The notes beneath the pieces were generated by a model that saw only the letters and a program-made list of their open reading frames with translations, did no database searches and was not told the origin of the DNA. The position numbers and the translations under genes are program-made. Shown here piece after piece: positions 1 through 13,983 of a DNA stretch of 64,000 nt (within the stretch, counting starts at the first letter, position 1; the number at the start of each line of letters is the position of its first letter). This DNA is from Clostridium chauvoei. Lineage in GTDB: Bacteria; Bacillota; Clostridia; Clostridiales; Clostridiaceae. Where the stretch lies: NCBI RefSeq assembly GCF_002327185.1, contig NZ_CP018624.1, positions 2,738,660 to 2,802,659 of the forward strand. The letters run 5' to 3'.

Positions 1-142
1 TAATAAAGTTGTTTTAATTCATGTGCAATTTTCAAAGAACAAAATTTTGAAGGATTTTGGTCCTTCAAAATTGAACAGAAGTTAAGATAACTCTTCTTTT
101 GAAATATACTAGTTAATCATCTTGTTAACTAGATTTCTCCAT
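1..142 (-). other. 16S-23S internal spacer of rRNA operon 1 (partial)
   Basis: This stretch is the same as 10680-10821 and 22794-22935, which lie between 16S and 23S of the other two operons. It has no tRNA. It contains an inverted repeat around 48-69 and a segment around 66-86 complementary to the leader upstream of 16S (about 1735-1755), forming the usual RNase III processing stem. The 23S and 5S genes of this operon lie outside the window to the left. Confidence 0.9.
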
Positions 143-1658
<1,516 letters not shown>

Positions 1659-1792
1659 AAAGTTTAATCTGTGCTCAAATTACTTTGAGTCTTTGTTTTA
1701 AGACTTTCAAAAGAATTGCTGGTTATTACTTAACTTTTATTCTGTTCAATTTTCAAAGACCATTTTCTTCATCGCCCTCAAGCGACTCATTT

Positions 1793-1980
1793 ATCTTATC
1801 ACTTTCAACTCTTCTTGTCAACAACTTTTTTCAAGTTATTTTCAAGTTGTTTAAGCGACTCGTTTATCTTACCACTACTTAGTTTCCTTGTCAACAAGTT
1901 TTAAAATCTTTTTTTCAAGTATTTCTGACTTGTTTCTAGTGGATGTCTTAAATACTATCATTAGTTTTAAATTATGTCAA
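1793..1980 (-). promoter_or_regulatory. Three tandem rRNA promoters of operon 1
   Basis: On the minus strand there are three TTGACA boxes, at 1975-1980, 1889-1894 and 1816-1821. Each is followed after exactly 17 bases by a -10-like box: TAGTAT (1952-1957), TAAGAT (1866-1871) and TAAGAT (1793-1798). The two inner modules share the sequence running from the -10 into AGTCGCTT, so they look like a tandem duplication. The leader down to 16S contains the processing stem. Confidence 0.85.
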
Positions 1981-2109
1981 CATTATTTCTATGTTTTTTA
2001 AATTTAATTATAATTTATGAATTATATTTCGTTTTTTATGTTTTTATTTCGTCTATTAACGTATGTTATTTGTAATAAACATAAATAAGTTTATGTTTTG
2101 TAAATATAT

Positions 2110-2997
2110 CTATTTGAACAATCTTTTTATTTTACTTATTATATTCTCTTTTGGCTTTGTATTATTATTTTCTTCTATATCTAAGTACCTAATTAATTTT
2201 ACCATTGGATTTATAAGATTTATTGTATCTTCATATCCAATAGCCATTCTCTCCTTAGCTATTTTAGAATCAAATTCTAAAACTCCATTAATAGCTCCGT
2301 CTTCAATTATGCTAGGTATAATTTCTATTATATCTGCTTTCTTAAACTCTCTTTTATCTATTTCACTAATCTTTGATAAATGAACTATTATTATTATGTC
2401 ACAATTTTCTTCATAGATTGCTTTTATAGGTACATTATCAACTATTCCTCCATCTAAATATTCTCCATCTTCAACCTTTTGCTTATCGTATATTATTGGT
2501 ATAGCCGATGTTGCTAGTAATATATTTTTTATTTCATCAATATTATAGTCATTAATTAAAAAGTATTTAGCTTTTAAACTTTCAATATCTGTGCAAGTTA
2601 TATAGCATCTAATTTTCGAATTATTAATAAAGGATAGATCTAATTTATCTATAATCTTATTTAGACCTTCTCTGGAAATATTACCTCCCGATATAATCTT
2701 AGGCATATGTTTTTTTATAAATTTTATATTTTTCATTCCTACATCTAGTAGTGTCTTTCGTATTTTAAGATCTATCTCATTAATAGGTAATATTTCATTT
2801 GAATTTATAGTGTTCCAAACTTCTTCTGCTAACTCAATATTTCCATTCATAAATAGTATTGAATTTAAGGCTCCTATCGATGTACCTGATATAACTTTTA
2901 TATGTTTATCTATCTTCAATTCCTTTAATGCCTTCCAAACTCCAATTTGATATGCTCCTCTAGCCCCTCCACCAGATAATACTAACCCTATTCTCAA
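2110..2997 (-). CDS. Patatin-like phospholipase (RssA/YchK type)
   Basis: A 295-residue cytosolic serine lipase/acyl hydrolase of the patatin family, expected to cleave acyl esters with a Ser-Asp dyad. All family hallmarks are visible: the glycine-rich oxyanion loop GGGARG at residues 9-14, the nucleophile elbow GTSIG with Ser40, and the catalytic DGG at 182-184. There is no signal peptide. The ATG follows a GAAGGGGGAATTT ribosome site. The substrate is unknown. It lies downstream of the PPDK-regulator gene, with a terminator-like hairpin between them, so it is either read through or expressed from a weak promoter in that gap. The protein family is certain; the physiological role is not. Confidence 0.93.
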   Translation of the reverse strand: MRIGLVLSGGGARGAYQIGVWKALKELKIDKHIKVISGTSIGALNSILFMNGNIELAEEVWNTINSNEILPINEIDLKIRKTLLDVGMKNIKFIKKHMPKIISGGNISREGLNKIIDKLDLSFINNSKIRCYITCTDIESLKAKYFLINDYNIDEIKNILLATSAIPIIYDKQKVEDGEYLDGGIVDNVPIKAIYEENCDIIIIVHLSKISEIDKREFKKADIIEIIPSIIEDGAINGVLEFDSKIAKERMAIGYEDTINLINPMVKLIRYLDIEENNNTKPKENIISKIKRLFK

Positions 2998-3015
2998 GAT
3001 AAATTCCCCCTTCTA

Positions 3016-3060
3016 TAAAAAAATATAAAAATAGTGGTATAGAATTAATTCCGTACCACT
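3016..3060 (-). terminator. Rho-independent terminator after the PPDK regulator gene
   Basis: A stem AGTGGTA...TACCACT (3032-3060) is followed on the minus strand by an AT-rich run of T (3016-3031). It lies between the PPDK-regulator stop and the patatin start. Confidence 0.75.
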
Positions 3061-3069
3061 TTATTATCT

Positions 3070-3876
3070 CTATTTATTATCATGACCTAAATCTTTTATA
3101 ATTATTAATGCTGTATCCTCAATCGCTCTTTGTGTAACATCAATTGTTTTGCATCCTAGTTTTCTCATAATTCTATCTGAGAATTCAAACTCCTCTAGTA
3201 TTCTTGCATCACTTGCATACTCTATATCTGCTGGTATTCTATGAAATTTATCTAATCTACGCTTTCTAATCTCTATTAATTGTAATGGATTTATAACAAG
3301 TCCAAACACTTTCTTTTTATCTATTTCATATATTTCTTCTGGAACTCCAACTTCAGGTACTAAAGGAATATTTATAGCCTTAATCCCCTTATTCGCTAAA
3401 TACATACATAATGGAGTTTTAGAAGTTCTTGATAACCCAACTAAAACTACATCAGCATTTTTTAATCCCCTATAATCCTTACTATCATCATATTGCATAG
3501 CAAATTCCATAGCTTCAATCCTTTTAAAATAAACTTCATCAGTTTTCCACATTGCTCCTGGATTATAATTAGGAATTTTATTTATTATTGTTGACGCAAC
3601 ATTTATTATTGGTCCTAATACATTTAATACAGATATATTCTTTTCAGCACCTTTTTGGGTTAAATATTCTCTAACATTTACTGTTATTATAGTAGATACC
3701 ACCATAACTCTCTCGCAAAGCTCTATTTCTTTAATTAGTTCTTCTACATCTTCTAAGGTTTTTATATAAGGTACCCTTTTTACCTCTACATCATTCCCAA
3801 ATTGACTTGCTGCTGCAACTGCTACTTGTTCAGCTGTTTCTCCTATAGAATCTGAAACTGCAAAAATAGTTAACAT
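3070..3876 (-). CDS. Pyruvate,phosphate dikinase / PEP synthase regulatory protein (DUF299)
   Basis: A 268-residue bifunctional kinase/pyrophosphorylase of the DUF299 family (YqfL/PpsR). Members inactivate PPDK or PEP synthase by ADP-dependent phosphorylation of the catalytic-site threonine and reactivate it by phosphorolysis. The P-loop-like motif GLSRTSKTP is at residues 147-155, and the N-terminal [10 protein letters not shown] is typical. The start is well set by GAGGAGGGTATTAG before the ATG. The target dikinase gene is not in the window, so the partner (PPDK or PpsA) is inferred only from the family. Full length; nothing unusual. Confidence 0.93.
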   Translation of the reverse strand: MLTIFAVSDSIGETAEQVAVAAASQFGNDVEVKRVPYIKTLEDVEELIKEIELCERVMVVSTIITVNVREYLTQKGAEKNISVLNVLGPIINVASTIINKIPNYNPGAMWKTDEVYFKRIEAMEFAMQYDDSKDYRGLKNADVVLVGLSRTSKTPLCMYLANKGIKAINIPLVPEVGVPEEIYEIDKKKVFGLVINPLQLIEIRKRRLDKFHRIPADIEYASDARILEEFEFSDRIMRKLGCKTIDVTQRAIEDTALIIIKDLGHDNK

Positions 3877-4062
3877 TCTAATACCCTCCTCATTAGTCTA
3901 GAAATTATTAATATTATTTTTCTAATTATTATTAATATTCTCAAAATACCATTTTCTTAATTATACCAATATTTTTAACAAATTGTTATACCTATATGAA
4001 TTTATATGGCATATATGATAAAATCTTTATATTGTGATACTTTTTTGTATAGGAGGGGTTTT

Positions 4063-4811
4063 ATGAGACGAAAAATAAATCACGAGAAACTACTAACCAT
4101 TTCATTACTTCCTGCCATGTGGTTAATTTATTTTTTATTTGAAATAATTACAGGAAGAGTAAAAGATTCTTATACGTTTATACTCAATCTATCACTTATA
4201 TTTGTATTTGCATTTACTGGATGGATTATATATTATTTTTCACAAAAATATTCTAAAGGTATAAACTCTAAGAGGCTTTTTTTATATTTTTTATATTAAT
4301 GTTATTAGATCAAGGAATTAAAATAATAATTAAGTTTTTCTTTTTTGAAAAATACTTTGAAATAATACCTAACTTTCTATCTTTTAATCCTATAATTAAT
4401 TCTGATGGTTCATGGCTTAATGCTAGATTTGGTGCTGGGGTAAGCTTTCCACTTCTTATAATAATAAATATACTTGCTCTTATTATCTTTATAGAAGTAT
4501 ATAGATACTTTCTATCTAAAGGTACAAAAAACTTTTGGAGTGACTTATGTTTCTTATTCATATTCTGTGGAGCTCTTTGTTCATTAATAGATAAGGTATT
4601 CTACGGAGGTAGTTTAGATTTCATTGGTATTAGTAATTTATTTGTAGCTGACATAAAAGATATTTATATTAATATTGGAATTTTATTTTTTATTATGTGT
4701 GTTTATACGAGTGGTTATTTATCTGATGAAGAAGATACTAGCTTAAAAGAAGATATAGACGGAATAAAAAGATTTTTATCATTTATAAAAAAAGATCTAT
4801 TTAAAATTTAA
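4063..4811 (+). pseudogene. LspA-like signal peptidase II, split by a one-base frameshift
   Basis: Two overlapping frames, 4063-4299 and 4299-4811, read as one membrane protein if a single T is restored in the seven-T run at 4277-4283. The join then gives a continuous transmembrane helix ending in the LspA motif LLDQGIKI. The upstream part starts at the ATG 4063, seven bases after an AGGAGGGG site, and contributes two helices. The downstream part has GALCSLIDKVFYGG and LFVADI, so both catalytic aspartates of the lipoprotein signal peptidase fold are kept. The usual GN and DR residues are CS and DK, suggesting a divergent paralogue. Without correction, the second frame could still be translated from the overlapping TAATG. 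Confidence 0.6.
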
Positions 4812-4815
4812 AAAT

Positions 4816-4854
4816 AAAGTCCGTTACAAAATCATTTTGTAACGGACTTTTTTT
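4816..4854. terminator. Bidirectional terminator between the LspA-like gene and rpsD
   Basis: A perfect 17-bp stem (4816-4832 with 4834-4850) flanked by A and T runs lies between two convergent genes. Confidence 0.92.
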
Positions 4855-4904
4855 AGTTGGCAAAATATACTTTAATTTGAGAAGGTATGTAAATAATAGC
4901 TACG

Positions 4905-5501
4905 TTATCTTGAATAGAATTCTACTATTAGATTTTCATTGATCTGAATCGGAATTTCTTCTCTTTGAGGTAGTCTTATATATGAGCCTTTTAAATTTTC
5001 TACATCCTTACTTATATAAGGTAAAGTATTACTACTGTTACTTTGCATAATCTCTACAAAATTAGAAATCTTTCTTGATTTCTCTCTTAATGATATTTCA
5101 TCACCTGGTACTAGTTTATATGATGGAATGTCTACCTTATTTCCATTAACAAGAAGATGTCCATGTGTAACCATTTGTCTTGCAGCTCTAATTGAGTTTG
5201 CAAATCCCATTCTATACACCATATTATCTAGTCTAGATTCTAATCTAATAAGTAGAGCTTCACCTGTAGTAATCCCTTTTTCATTAAACGCATTCTGAAC
5301 ATATCTTTCGAATTGTTTTTCTAAGACGCCATAATAAGCTCTTAATCTTTGTTTTTCTAATAATCTAACTCCATACTCTGATAACTTTTTATCTGCTCTG
5401 CTAGTCCCCTTAATGGCACGGTCCATTGCTTTGGGATGACCAACAACATTTAAACCAAGTCTTCTGCACATTTTAAAACGTGGTCTTCTATCTCTAGCCA
5501 T
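4905..5501 (-). CDS. rpsD: 30S ribosomal protein S4, zinc-motif-free stand-alone copy
   Basis: A 198-residue primary 16S-binding protein of the small subunit, also involved in translational accuracy. The S4 RNA-binding domain is at about residues 89-140 ([12 protein letters not shown]...), and the C-terminus IVEFYSR is the canonical end. The N-terminus has a single cysteine (Cys12) and lacks the four-cysteine zinc knuckle that many bacterial S4 proteins carry at residues 9-31, so it is of the zinc-independent type. It is monocistronic rather than in the rpsK-rpsD-rpoA operon, so another S4 gene probably exists elsewhere (inference). The start follows AAAAAGGAGGTAAACA. A Fur/Zur-type palindrome lies about 60 bases upstream. 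Confidence 0.95.
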   Translation of the reverse strand: MARDRRPRFKMCRRLGLNVVGHPKAMDRAIKGTSRADKKLSEYGVRLLEKQRLRAYYGVLEKQFERYVQNAFNEKGITTGEALLIRLESRLDNMVYRMGFANSIRAARQMVTHGHLLVNGNKVDIPSYKLVPGDEISLREKSRKISNFVEIMQSNSSNTLPYISKDVENLKGSYIRLPQREEIPIQINENLIVEFYSR

Positions 5502-5559
5502 TGTTTACCTCCTTTTTAAATTAAACTATGAGGTAAGTTTAACATATATCTTTTCTTAT

Positions 5560-5579
5560 TGAAAATGATTATCAGTATC
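5560..5579 (-). promoter_or_regulatory. Fur/Zur-type operator upstream of rpsD
   Basis: The minus strand reads TGATAATCATTTTCA (5560-5574), which differs from the 7-1-7 Fur-family consensus TGATAATnATTATCA at one position. The 19-base Fur box GATAATGATAATCATTATC is matched 16/19 by plus-strand 5561-5579. It lies about 60 bases before the rpsD start, where a promoter is expected. Whether Fur, Zur or PerR binds cannot be told from sequence. Confidence 0.55.
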
Positions 5580-5676
5580 ATATTTTATGTTTTAAGCGAA
5601 TTATTTTCATATCTCTCATTATTTTAAGTTTTTACTCCATTTAATATATTATTTCAATTTTTATACTTTATAAAAT

Positions 5677-5733
5677 AAAGAAGCCACCTACGCAAACAAT
5701 TTAAAAAATAATTTGCGAGATAGCTTCTTTTTA
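5677..5733. terminator. Long imperfect hairpin with T/A tails
   Basis: AAAGAAGC...GCTTCTTT with a second paired block (CGCAAA/TTTGCG) forms a long imperfect stem with U-runs on both strands. It lies between the rpsD upstream region and the tRNA-Lys terminator. It may be a second, back-up terminator for the 5S-tRNA unit, shielding rpsD from read-through. The rest of 5580-5676 shows nothing recognisable. Confidence 0.55.
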
Positions 5734-5760
5734 TATATTATGCTAAGCAAGTTCCTATTA

Positions 5761-5788
5761 AAAAATCACTTCTTACGAAGTGATTTTT
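5761..5788 (-). terminator. Terminator of the orphan 5S-tRNA-Lys unit
   Basis: AAAAATCACTTC-TTAC-GAAGTGATTTTT is a perfect 12-bp stem with a U-run on the minus strand. It starts two bases after the tRNA 3' end. Confidence 0.92.
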
Positions 5789-5789
5789 G

Positions 5790-5865
5790 TGGTGGCTTAC
5801 CGGGGAATCGAACCCCGGACACCTTGATTAAAAGTCAAGTGCTCTACCGACTGAGCTAGTAAACC
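5790..5865 (-). tRNA. tRNA-Lys (anticodon UUU)
   Basis: A 76-nt cloverleaf with encoded CCA. The anticodon arm CTTGA-CTTTTAA-TCAAG gives anticodon TTT, decoding AAA. The acceptor stem and the T-arm GGTTCGATTCC are intact. It directly follows the orphan 5S gene. Confidence 0.97.
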
Positions 5866-5870
5866 ATATG

Positions 5871-5987
5871 ACCTGGCAACGTTCTACTCTCCCACACAGT
5901 CTCCCATGCAGTACCATCGACGCTGTAAAGCTTAACTGTCCTGTTCGGAATGGGAAGGAGTGTTTCCTTTACGCCATCATCACCAGA
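5871..5987 (-). rRNA. rrf: 5S ribosomal RNA, orphan copy
   Basis: A full-length 5S gene of about 117 nt with no 16S or 23S attached. Compared with the 5S genes at 7463 and 19576, a GC pair in one helix is replaced by AU: the plus strand has GTAAAG at 5935-5940 with CTTTAC at 5967-5972, where the others have GTAGAG and CTCTAC. A nearby base also differs (ACTGTCC versus ACTTTCC). The compensatory change indicates a folded, functional molecule. Confidence 0.95.
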
Positions 5988-6010
5988 TATTTTGCTCTCA
6001 ACAAGATATA

Positions 6011-6039
6011 AGTATATAGACTTTTAGTTAATATGTCAA
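6011..6039 (-). promoter_or_regulatory. Promoter of the orphan 5S-tRNA-Lys unit
   Basis: On the minus strand, TTGACA (6034-6039), 17 bases, then TATACT (6011-6016). The -10 lies about 25 bases before the 5S gene. This is an rRNA-strength promoter with the same -35 and spacing as the big operons. Confidence 0.88.
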
Positions 6040-6171
6040 CACTTTTTATAAAAAAACTTTTAACTTTTTTATTTTTTATTTAATAACTACCCATAAAAGG
6101 TAAATTTATCACTATTATAGCCAAATTTTAAGGTCAAAAATTGTATTTTTAAGTTTTATATCAAATTTACT

Positions 6172-6203
6172 CTATCCACAATTTGATGATTTTTTTATCC
6201 ACA
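6172..6203 (+). promoter_or_regulatory. Pair of DnaA-box-like sites
   Basis: TTATCCACA, a perfect DnaA-box consensus, is at 6195-6203, and CTATCCACA (one mismatch) is at 6172-6180, in the same orientation 23 bases apart. They lie in the ldh to 5S gap, about 135 bases upstream of the 5S promoter. Two boxes alone do not make an origin. The rest of 6040-6245 is AT-rich with nothing else recognised. Confidence 0.4.
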
Positions 6204-6245
6204 CTGTTTATAACTTTTAAGTATATATGTTAATAACTTTAATAT

Positions 6246-6284
6246 AAAAAGAGTATACAACCTAATATTTAATTGCATACTCTT
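6246..6284 (-). terminator. Terminator of ldh
   Basis: A stem GAGTATGCAATT...GGTTGTATACTC on the minus strand is followed by TTTTTATATT, immediately after the ldh stop. Confidence 0.82.
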
Positions 6285-6293
6285 CTAAAATCT

Positions 6294-7244
6294 CTAATAA
6301 CCTAACTTAGTTATATATTCTCTTATAATATTATTGGAGTTTTTAAATTTCTCTAATTCTTCTTTAGTTAAATCTAACTCAACAACTTCTTTAACACCAG
6401 TACCATTTAATACTGCTGGAACTCCTGTAAATACATTAGCCTCCCCATATTCACCATCTAACAATGTAGAAACTGGCATAATCTTATTTTCATCATTTAA
6501 TATAGCCTTAATTATAGCCACCGTTGATGTTGCTATTGCATAATATGTTGTTCCTTTTCTATTATAGACTTCCCATCCAGCTTTCGCTGTATCTAAAACT
6601 AGTTTATCTAAGTCTACATCCCCAACTCTATCCTTATTATCTTCTATAACCTTATTAAAAGGCTTTCCACCTACATATATATGAGACCATGGTACCATTT
6701 GAGAATCACCATGCTCACCCATTGAATATCCCTGAACACTTCTAGGATCTACATTTAATAAATCACCTATAAAATTCTTTAATCTAGCAGAATCAACTGA
6801 TGTTCCTGTTCCAATTACATGACTTTTAGGTAATCCTGATAATTTATATACATGATATGCTATTATATCTACTGGATTTGATATTATAATAAAATGACCT
6901 TTAAAACCACTCTCCATTATAGGATCTACTATAGATTTAGCTATTTTAGCAGATAAATCTAATGAATCTAATCTAGTTTGCCCTTGTTTTGGAGGTGCTC
7001 CTACTGTTATAACTACTATATCAACATCTCCACATTCTTTATAGGTTCCTCTTTTCACTTTTGTATTTCTATTTAGATATTCTATGCAATGATTTAAATC
7101 CATCACTTCACCAAGGGCTTTTTCTTCATTTATATCTATCATTAATATCTCTTCACAAACCCCTTGTGTTATTAAACTAAAGGCTGTACTCGAACCTACT
7201 AACCCTGTTCCTATTATAGCTACCTTTCTTGTTTTTAATGGCAT
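6294..7244 (-). CDS. ldh: L-lactate dehydrogenase
   Basis: A 316-residue cytosolic NAD-dependent enzyme that reduces pyruvate to L-lactate at the end of glycolysis, regenerating NAD. The Rossmann motif GTGLVG is at residues 12-17. The substrate-specificity loop GAPPKQGQTR has Gln89 and Arg91, the lactate- rather than malate-type residue set. IGTGTSVDSARL carries the Asp/Arg pair, and GEHGD has the catalytic His178. It is monocistronic with its own terminator, sitting between the orphan 5S-tRNA unit and rRNA operon 2. In this family activity is often stimulated by fructose-1,6-bisphosphate; that is not readable here. The start is preceded by CGGAGGATTAGGTT. Confidence 0.96.
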   Translation of the reverse strand: MPLKTRKVAIIGTGLVGSSTAFSLITQGVCEEILMIDINEEKALGEVMDLNHCIEYLNRNTKVKRGTYKECGDVDIVVITVGAPPKQGQTRLDSLDLSAKIAKSIVDPIMESGFKGHFIIISNPVDIIAYHVYKLSGLPKSHVIGTGTSVDSARLKNFIGDLLNVDPRSVQGYSMGEHGDSQMVPWSHIYVGGKPFNKVIEDNKDRVGDVDLDKLVLDTAKAGWEVYNRKGTTYYAIATSTVAIIKAILNDENKIMPVSTLLDGEYGEANVFTGVPAVLNGTGVKEVVELDLTKEELEKFKNSNNIIREYITKLGY

Positions 7245-7345
7245 AACCTAATCCTCCGTTGTAAATATATATTCTCATATTTATTATATATTTTTTTCCT
7301 TTATATTGAAATAAAATTACTTTAAACAGATAAATTTTTATACAA

Positions 7346-7376
7346 CAAAAAATCCTAGACTTAAAGTCTAGGATTT
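7346..7376 (-). terminator. Terminator of rRNA operon 2
   Basis: AAATCCTAGAC-TTTAA-GTCTAGGATTTTTTG on the minus strand, a few bases after the tRNA-Lys 3' end. Confidence 0.92.
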
Positions 7377-7380
7377 AAAT

Positions 7381-7456
7381 TGGTGCGTCATCAGGGATTC
7401 GAACCCGGGACACCCTGATTAAGAGTCAGGTGCTCTACCAACTGAGCTAATAACGC
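7381..7456 (-). tRNA. tRNA-Lys (anticodon CUU)
   Basis: A 76-nt cloverleaf with encoded CCA. The anticodon arm CCTGA-CTCTTAA-TCAGG gives CTT, decoding AAG. The acceptor stem GCGTTAT/ATGACGC pairs with one G-U. It is the distal gene of rRNA operon 2, co-transcribed behind the 5S gene. Confidence 0.97.
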
Positions 7457-7462
7457 ATATTA

Positions 7463-7579
7463 ACCTGGCGACGTTCTACTCTCCCACACAGTCTCCCGTG
7501 CAGTACCATCGACGCTGTAGAGCTTAACTTTCCTGTTCGGAATGGGAAGGAGTGTTTCCTCTACGCCATCATCACCAGA
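7463..7579 (-). rRNA. rrf: 5S ribosomal RNA, operon 2
   Basis: A full-length 5S gene between 23S and tRNA-Lys(CUU). It shares the GTAGAG/CTCTAC helix with the third-operon copy, unlike the orphan 5S at 5871. Confidence 0.96.
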
Positions 7580-7689
7580 TATACTGCTACCAAATCTAAA
7601 ATTTGGCTTATATAAAGTACTTAGATATGCTAAGTTACCTTTTCAGATGTTCTCTGAAAATTGCACATGAATTTTTGCCATTTCGTTAT

Positions 7690-10595
<2,906 letters not shown>

Positions 10596-10821
10596 TACGG
10601 TTCTCTTTTTACAAAGAGTCAATTTATATCACAAAGAATATTTTTCTTGGCTTGTTGTCACTTCTCAATTAACATTTGTTAATAAAGTTGTTTTAATTCA
10701 TGTGCAATTTTCAAAGAACAAAATTTTGAAGGATTTTGGTCCTTCAAAATTGAACAGAAGTTAAGATAACTCTTCTTTTGAAATATACTAGTTAATCATC
10801 TTGTTAACTAGATTTCTCCAT
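10596..10821 (-). other. 16S-23S spacer of rRNA operon 2
   Basis: This spacer of about 226 nt contains no tRNA gene. It has the RNase III processing complement of the 16S leader (10745-10765) and of the 23S trailer, plus an internal hairpin around 10727-10749. It is the same as the other two spacers as far as they can be compared. Confidence 0.9.
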
Positions 10822-12337
<1,516 letters not shown>

Positions 12338-12470
12338 AAAGTTTAATCTGTGCTCAAATTACTTTGAGTCTTTGTTTTAAGACTTTCAAAAGAATTGCTG
12401 GTTATACTTAACTTTTATTCTGTTCAATTTTCAAAGACCATTTTCTTCATCGCCCTCAAGCGACTCATTT

Positions 12471-12499
12471 ATCTTATCACTTTTCAAATCTCTTGTCAA
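12471..12499 (-). promoter_or_regulatory. rRNA promoter of operon 2
   Basis: On the minus strand, TTGACA (12494-12499), 17 bases, TAAGAT (12471-12476), with the same downstream sequence as the proximal promoter of operon 1. Only one clear promoter is seen here, against three at operon 1. Further out, 12545-12570 has a short inverted repeat (CTCAACAA/TTGCTGAG) of unknown role. The remainder to 12806 shows nothing recognisable. Confidence 0.82.
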
Positions 12500-12806
12500 C
12501 AACTTTTTTCAGAAGTTTTATTAGAAACTTTCAAAGGATTTTTTGTGTCTCAACAATGTTGCTGAGCACATGACTTATAATACTACCTATCCCCTATTAA
12601 TTCATATGTAAACTTGCCTTTAATATAAATTTATACCTATATTAACTATATAATTCTACATTTTCCTCTATTTTTCATCTACTGATACACCTGGAAGAGT
12701 TATCAGTTTTATATTTAATAGTCTGAATTTTACTCATATTTTGCTTGTTTAAATAATACTTCTACACCTTCAATAAACCATTATATATACTTTAAAGTAA
12801 CTTTTA

Positions 12807-12839
12807 TAAAAAATAGCCCTACAACTTAGTGTAAAGCTA
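12807..12839 (-). terminator. Terminator of glgC-glgD
   Basis: TAGCTTTACA...TGTAGGGCTA on the minus strand forms a 10-bp stem with two G-U pairs, followed by TTTTTT (12807-12813), just after the glgD stop. Confidence 0.8.
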
Positions 12840-12855
12840 CTTTAATAAACTAATC

Positions 12856-13965
12856 TTATACTATTGATTTTTCTTTTTCTATAATTATAGGTAAATTACC
12901 GTCTCCTATAATATTGTTATTACTATTTATTAAAGAGCCTTTATGAGTAATTACATTTTTCATAATTACATTATTGCCTATATCTGTATTTTGCATAATA
13001 ACACAATTTTCAAGAATTGTTCCTTTACCTATGTTAACCTTTCTTCCAATAATACAATTTTTCACAGTACCTTCTATATACGATCCATTTGCAATTATAG
13101 AATTATTAACACAACTATCTTCTGTATATCTTGTTGGAAACTCATCTTGAATTTTAGTATATATAGGTGGGTTTTTATAAAACAACTCTTTACTTATATG
13201 TTTATCTAAAAAACTTAAACTTGCATTAAAATATGCTCTTGTAGAATTTATACATGCTAAGTATCCTTTAAACTCAAAAGCCCCAACGTTTAAATTATTT
13301 AAATTCTGTCTTATAAACTCCTTTACCTTTCTATACATTCCACTTTTTATTCCTTCATAAGCTATTTCCATAAATAAATCTGTTCTCATTATATACATTT
13401 CCATATCTATATTAGAAATAGATTCTTTTCCTATATTCTTTTTAATATTAACTACTCTATTTTTATTATTTATATTTAAAATTCCACAATCTATGAAATT
13501 ATTATTTGCATCATTAACTTTTTTATAAACTACAGTTACATCATTATCTGATTTTTTATGATAATTAATCAAATCCTTATAGCTAATATTGCATATCATA
13601 TATGCTGGAGCAATTAACACATATCTTTTTTTACTTTTTTTAATGAATTCTATGTTATTTACAAAATTATGGACATCATCATAAATTGGATCTTCATCTC
13701 CAAAATTAAAAATTCTTAATCCATCCTTCTTTCTATGAAGATCCCATGGTCTACCATTAGATAAATGATCAATTAATGATCTTGATTTATTTTTTGTAAA
13801 TACTCCTATAGCTTCCATTCCTGAATTAGTCATATTGGATAATATGAAGTCTATAATTCTATATCGTCCCGCTATTGGTATAGACGCCAATACTCTATTA
13901 GTCACTAAATCGCCCATTTTACTATCATTTTCATCTAAGTTTATTATGCCTAAACAACCGTTCAT
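12856..13965 (-). CDS. glgD: GlgD, regulatory/non-catalytic subunit of glucose-1-phosphate adenylyltransferase
   Basis: A 369-residue ADP-glucose pyrophosphorylase homologue. The nucleotidyltransferase fold is recognisable (AGRYRIIDFILSN near residues 32-44), followed by a left-handed beta-helix of hexapeptide repeats from about residue 285. The N-terminal GGxGxRL triphosphate-binding motif of GlgC is absent: the protein starts MNGCLGIINLDENDSK. In Firmicutes such GlgD proteins combine with GlgC and modulate its activity (established for the Bacillus/Geobacillus GlgCD pair). The gene lies 18 bases downstream of glgC, so the two are co-transcribed and probably made in equal amount. RBS AAGGGGGAGAGTGC. 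Confidence 0.93.
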   Translation of the reverse strand: MNGCLGIINLDENDSKMGDLVTNRVLASIPIAGRYRIIDFILSNMTNSGMEAIGVFTKNKSRSLIDHLSNGRPWDLHRKKDGLRIFNFGDEDPIYDDVHNFVNNIEFIKKSKKRYVLIAPAYMICNISYKDLINYHKKSDNDVTVVYKKVNDANNNFIDCGILNINNKNRVVNIKKNIGKESISNIDMEMYIMRTDLFMEIAYEGIKSGMYRKVKEFIRQNLNNLNVGAFEFKGYLACINSTRAYFNASLSFLDKHISKELFYKNPPIYTKIQDEFPTRYTEDSCVNNSIIANGSYIEGTVKNCIIGRKVNIGKGTILENCVIMQNTDIGNNVIMKNVITHKGSLINSNNNIIGDGNLPIIIEKEKSIV

Positions 13966-13983
13966 GCACTCTCCCCCTTAATA

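Noticed and set aside
5677-5733. Miniature inverted-repeat element
   Set aside because: It has long inverted arms, but no target duplication and no second copy in the window; a terminator is simpler.
5877-5987. Remnant of a truncated rRNA operon
   Set aside because: The orphan 5S has its own promoter, terminator and compensatory changes, and no 23S or 16S fragments are next to it.
6172-6203. Replication origin
   Set aside because: Only two DnaA boxes, no AT-rich unwinding repeats with them, and no dnaA or dnaN in the window.
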